10,020 bases of DNA. Source: Nitriliruptorales bacterium (GTDB lineage Bacteria; Actinomycetota; Nitriliruptoria; Euzebyales; Egibacteraceae). A program made the translations under genes and the position numbers. This document shows, piece by piece, positions 7,283-10,020 of the stretch. Where the stretch lies: positions 1 through 10,020 of the forward strand of contig SKPY01000286.1 in NCBI GenBank assembly GCA_007119305.1, read 5' to 3'. Each line of letters opens with the position of its first letter. The stretch's first letter is position 1. A model generated the notes under the pieces. That model was not told where the DNA came from. It saw nothing but the letters and a program-made list of their open reading frames with translations, and ran no database searches.

Positions 7283-8902
7283 CTACTCCGGCTCCAGCAT
7301 CGGGATGGCCACCCCCTGCTTCCGGGCGACCTCGCGGGCACGGGCGTAGCCTGCGTCGGCGTGGCGCGCCACGCCGCTGCCGGGGTCGTTCGTGAGCACG
7401 CGCTCGAGCCGACCGGCCGCGTCGGGTGTGCCGTCGGCGACGACCTGCGCACCGGCGTGCAGCGACTTGCCCATCCCCACGCCCCCGCCGTGGTGGACCG
7501 CGACCCAGGCAGCGCCGCTGGCCACGTTGAGCAGCGCGTTCAGGATCGGCCAGTCCGCGATCGCGTCGCTGCCGTCGGCCATCGCCTCGGTCTCCCGATA
7601 CGGCGAGGCGACCGAGCCGGAGTCGAGGTGGTCGCGGCCGATGACGATCGGCGCGCGCGCCTCACCGCTGGCGACGAGTCCGTTGAACAGCTCGCCGGCC
7701 CGTGCCCGCTCGCCGTAGCCGAGCCAGCAGATCCGCGCGGGCAGGCCCTGGAACGCGACCCGCTCGCGGGCCAGCGGGATCCACCGCTGCAGCACCTCGT
7801 CGTCGGGGAACGCAGCGAGCAGCGCAGCGTCGGTGGCGGCGATGTCGGCGGGGTCGCCCGACAGCGCCACCCAGCGAAACGGCCCCTTGCCCTCGCAGAA
7901 CAGCGGGCGCAGGTAGGCGGGCACGAAGCCGGGGTAGGCGAACGCGTCGGTGAACCCGCCGAGGCGGGCCTCGCCCCGCAGGTTGTTGCCGTAGTCGAAG
8001 ACCTCCGCGCCGGCGTGGCCGAAGCCGACCATCGCCTGGCAGTGGCGCGCCATCGACGCCCGGGCACGCTGCACGTAGTCGTCCGGCTTGGACCGGCGCA
8101 GCTCCGCCGCCTCGTCGAGCGCAAGGCCACGGGGGATGTAGCCGTGGAGCGGGTCGTGCGCGCTCGTCTGGTCGGTGACCACGTCGATCTCGACGCCGCG
8201 GTCGAGCAGCTCGGGGAAGGCGTCGGCGGCGTTGGCGACCACCGCGATCGAGCGGGCCTCGCCGGCGTCGGCGGCCGCGCGGGCCCGCTCCACCGCCTCG
8301 TCCAGCGAGGTGGCGACCTCGTCGAGGTAGCCGGTGTCGAGCCGGCGCTGCACCCGCGCGGGGTCCACCTCGACGCACAGCGCGACGCCGCCGTTCATCG
8401 TGATCGCCAGCGGCTGCGCCCCGCCCATGCCGCCGAGCCCGGCGGTGAGCACGAGCCTGCCGCGCAGATCGCTGCCGTACCGCAGCTGCGCGAGCGCGGC
8501 GAAGGTCTGGTAGGTGCCCTGCAGGATCCCCTGCGTGCCGATGTAGATCCACGACCCCGCGGTCATCTGGCCGTACATCGTCAAGCCCTGCGCCTCCAGC
8601 ACCCAGAACTCCTCCCAGGTCGCCCAGTCGGGCACGAGCAGCGAGTTCGCGATGAGCACCCGGGGGGCGTGCGGGAACGTGCGGAACACCCCGACCGGCT
8701 TGCCGGACTGGACGAGCAGCGTCTCATCCACGCCGAGGTCACGCAGCGACCGCTCGAGCGCGGCGAGACACTCGTGGTCGCGTGCGGCCTTGCCGCTGCC
8801 GCCGTACACCACGAGGTCGTCGGGACGCTCGGCGACGTCGGGGTGCAGGTTGTTGCGCAGGCACCGCAGGGCGGCCTCCGCCTGCCAGGTGCGACACTCC
8901 AT
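7283..8902 (-). CDS. hutU: Urocanate hydratase (urocanase)
   Basis: Adds water to urocanate to form 4-imidazolone-5-propionate, using tightly bound NAD+ as an electrophile in the cytoplasm. The protein is 539 aa, slightly shorter than the usual 550-560. Family blocks run end to end: LVVYGGSGKAARDHE near 30, LLVQSGKPVGVF near 62, MYGQMTAGSWIYIG at 109-122, NAD-binding TAGLGGMGGAQP at 153-164, VTDQTSAHDPLHGYIP near 242, FDYGNNLRG at 302-310, GFVPAYLRPLFC near 325, ICWLGYGERA with C392 (matching the active-site Cys410 region of the Pseudomonas enzyme), IGRDHLDSGSVASP near 421 and HHGGGVGMGKSLHAG near 470. ATG 8902 is backed by AGGAGG (8915-8910) 7 bases upstream, so the missing dozen or so N-terminal residues (RGTxL segment) look genuine. 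It follows hutH by 80 bases. Its stop is 3 bases from the convergent kinase stop. Confidence 0.98.
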   Translation of the reverse strand: MECRTWQAEAALRCLRNNLHPDVAERPDDLVVYGGSGKAARDHECLAALERSLRDLGVDETLLVQSGKPVGVFRTFPHAPRVLIANSLLVPDWATWEEFWVLEAQGLTMYGQMTAGSWIYIGTQGILQGTYQTFAALAQLRYGSDLRGRLVLTAGLGGMGGAQPLAITMNGGVALCVEVDPARVQRRLDTGYLDEVATSLDEAVERARAAADAGEARSIAVVANAADAFPELLDRGVEIDVVTDQTSAHDPLHGYIPRGLALDEAAELRRSKPDDYVQRARASMARHCQAMVGFGHAGAEVFDYGNNLRGEARLGGFTDAFAYPGFVPAYLRPLFCEGKGPFRWVALSGDPADIAATDAALLAAFPDDEVLQRWIPLARERVAFQGLPARICWLGYGERARAGELFNGLVASGEARAPIVIGRDHLDSGSVASPYRETEAMADGSDAIADWPILNALLNVASGAAWVAVHHGGGVGMGKSLHAGAQVVADGTPDAAGRLERVLTNDPGSGVARHADAGYARAREVARKQGVAIPMLEPE

Positions 8903-8909
8903 CGCGGTC

Positions 8910-8942
8910 CCTCCTCGCGGCGCTGCCAGCGCTCACACCCTA
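8910..8942 (-). promoter_or_regulatory. hutU leader: possible -10 box, perfect inverted repeat and strong ribosome site
   Basis: Reading toward hutU on the minus strand, TAGGGT (8942-8937) has the TAnnnT form of an actinobacterial -10 box, but no good -35 precedes it. Seven to seventeen bases further on lies a perfect inverted repeat, GCGCT-GGC-AGCGC (8932-8920), which would straddle a transcription start made from that box. AGGAGG (8915-8910) follows as the hutU ribosome site. The repeat could be an operator or an RNA stem next to the ribosome site. The ribosome site is clear; the promoter and operator readings are speculative, because short GC palindromes are common at this base composition. 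Confidence 0.3.
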
Positions 8943-8947
8943 CCCCT

Positions 8948-8962
8948 GCGCGCGCAGCGCGC
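8948..8962 (-). other. GC-rich hairpin in the hutH-hutU gap
   Basis: GCGCGC arms (8948-8953 and 8957-8962) flank a 3-base loop, 20 bases past the hutH stop codon. A transcript leaving hutH could form a very stable stem here. There is no run of U after it (the next bases are AGGGGTAGGG), so it is not a standard Rho-independent terminator. It could pause polymerase, stabilise the hutH mRNA end, or mean nothing in such GC-rich DNA. Confidence 0.3.
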
Positions 8963-8982
8963 GTCCGGTCGCCGCGGCTGGG

Positions 8983-10020
8983 TCAGCCCAGACCCGCGGC
9001 CTGCGCGAGCGCGCCGGAGCGCACGAGGCGCTCGGCGGCGGCGAGATCAGGGGCGAGGAAGCGGTCGCGCGGCATCGCCGGCACGTCCTCGCGCAGCCGG
9101 GCGATGACCGCGCCGGTGCGCCGGCCGGGCTCGAGCCCGGGGGTCTTCGCGCAGCGCTGCTCCACGCCCGCGGCCGCGCACAGCGCCTCCACGGCAAGGA
9201 TGCGCGCGCAGTTGGCCACCGACCGCCGCAGCTTGCAGCCGGCCGACCAGCCCAGCGACACATGGTCCTCCTGCATCCCGGAGGTGGGCACGCTGTCCGT
9301 GCTCGCCGGCACCGCGAGCCGGCGGTTCTCGGCCACCAGTGACGCCGCCGTGTACTGCGCCAGCATGAAGCCGGAGTTGATGCCGGCCTCGGGGGCGAGG
9401 AACGGCGGCAGGCCGTGGCTGCGCGCCGGGTCGAGCAGCCGGTCGGTGCGCCGCTCGCTGATCGCGCCGAGCTCCGCCGCGCCGATCGCGAGCAGGTCGA
9501 GCGCGAAGCCGAGCGGCTCGCCGTGGAAGTTCCCGGTCGACTCGACCCGTCCGGGAACCCCGTCCGAGCCGGCGAACACCACCGGGTTGTCGACGCTCGC
9601 TTCGAGCTCGCGGTCGCGCACGGTTCCGGCCCACTCCAGCGTGTCGCGGGCGGCGCCGTGCACCTGCGGCGCGCAGCGCAGAGAGTAGGCGTCCTGCACG
9701 GCATGGCGGGAGTGGCGATGGCTGGCCAGGATCGGCGAGCCGGCGAGCAACGCTCGCAGGTTCGCGGCCGAGCGCGCCTGACCCGGGTGCGGGCGCAGCG
9801 CCTGCAGGTCCGCGGCGAACGGACGATCGGTGGCCAGCAGCGCCTCGACCGACAGCGCCGCGACGACGTCGGCGGTGTCGGCGAGCAGCGCGAGGTCGGC
9901 GAGCGCGAGCACGAGGTGGGCGAGCATGCCCTCGGTGGCGTTGAGCAGCGCGAGGCCGTCCTTGACGTCGAGGCGCAGCGGCTGGAGTCCCGCCGCGGCG
10001 AGCTGCGGCGCCGCTGCGAC
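8983..10020 (-). CDS. hutH: Histidine ammonia-lyase (histidase), C-terminal two thirds (runs off the right edge)
   Basis: Removes ammonia from L-histidine to give trans-urocanate, the first committed hut step; cytoplasmic. The minus-strand frame is open from the window edge to TGA at 8983, giving 345 residues of a protein normally about 500-515 long. It opens inside the segment KDGLALLNATEGM. The Ala-Ser-Gly that forms the MIO prosthetic group lies in the missing N-terminal part. Visible active-site blocks (fragment numbering): QDAYSLRCAPQVHG from 109 with the conserved Tyr at 112, DNPVVF at 144-149, STGNFHGEP ending at 169, ERRTDRLLD from 189, LPPFL then GINSGFM near 212-219, and SGMQEDHVS at 247-255. 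QEDHVS with GNFHGEP separates histidases from related ammonia-lyases, and SGMQ is the form I recall from actinobacterial HutH. It precedes hutU on the same strand by 80 bases and the two are probably co-transcribed. Confidence 0.97.
   Translation of the reverse strand, partial: VAAAPQLAAAGLQPLRLDVKDGLALLNATEGMLAHLVLALADLALLADTADVVAALSVEALLATDRPFAADLQALRPHPGQARSAANLRALLAGSPILASHRHSRHAVQDAYSLRCAPQVHGAARDTLEWAGTVRDRELEASVDNPVVFAGSDGVPGRVESTGNFHGEPLGFALDLLAIGAAELGAISERRTDRLLDPARSHGLPPFLAPEAGINSGFMLAQYTAASLVAENRRLAVPASTDSVPTSGMQEDHVSLGWSAGCKLRRSVANCARILAVEALCAAAGVEQRCAKTPGLEPGRRTGAVIARLREDVPAMPRDRFLAPDLAAAERLVRSGALAQAAGLG

Noticed and set aside
7361..9688. 775-codon open frame on the plus strand
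   Set aside because: Antisense to hutU and hutH, both of which match their families end to end. The composition is that of a shadow frame and it spans a real intergenic gap.

Overview
The window is a histidine-degradation (hut) locus from a very GC-rich bacterium, most likely an actinomycetote. The evidence is the strong G/C preference at third codon positions, GTG starts, and a large NAD-dependent glutamate dehydrogenase of the kind found in mycobacteria and streptomycetes. The HutH also carries the SGMQEDHVS form that I recall from actinobacterial enzymes. I cannot place it more finely; a deep-branching lineage such as Nitriliruptoria is only a guess. Base composition was judged by eye.

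Layout, from the right edge on the minus strand: hutH (9-10 kb, N-terminus cut off by the window), an 80-base gap with a possible leader/promoter, then hutU. A plus-strand gene for a soluble GAF-PAS hybrid sensor histidine kinase follows. It runs tail-to-tail into hutU with a 3-base gap and head-to-head with hutI. After it the minus strand resumes with hutI, a small tandem-ACT-domain protein and hutG, joined by ATGA and GTGA stop/start overlaps. A 112-base gap leads to a large NAD-specific glutamate dehydrogenase gene that runs off the left edge just before its catalytic domain.

Together the enzymes form a complete route: histidine to urocanate (HutH), to imidazolonepropionate (HutU), to N-formimino-glutamate (HutI), to glutamate plus formamide (HutG), and then to 2-oxoglutarate, ammonia and NADH (glutamate dehydrogenase). 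The enzymology is well known. The less ordinary parts are the two ligand-sensing proteins built into the locus: the tandem-ACT protein translationally coupled between hutI and hutG, and the hybrid kinase that splits the hut genes. No classical hut regulator (HutC, HutP or a LysR type) is present in the window. A control role for either protein is inferred from position only. No RNA genes, mobile elements, CRISPR arrays or convincing Rho-independent terminators were seen.
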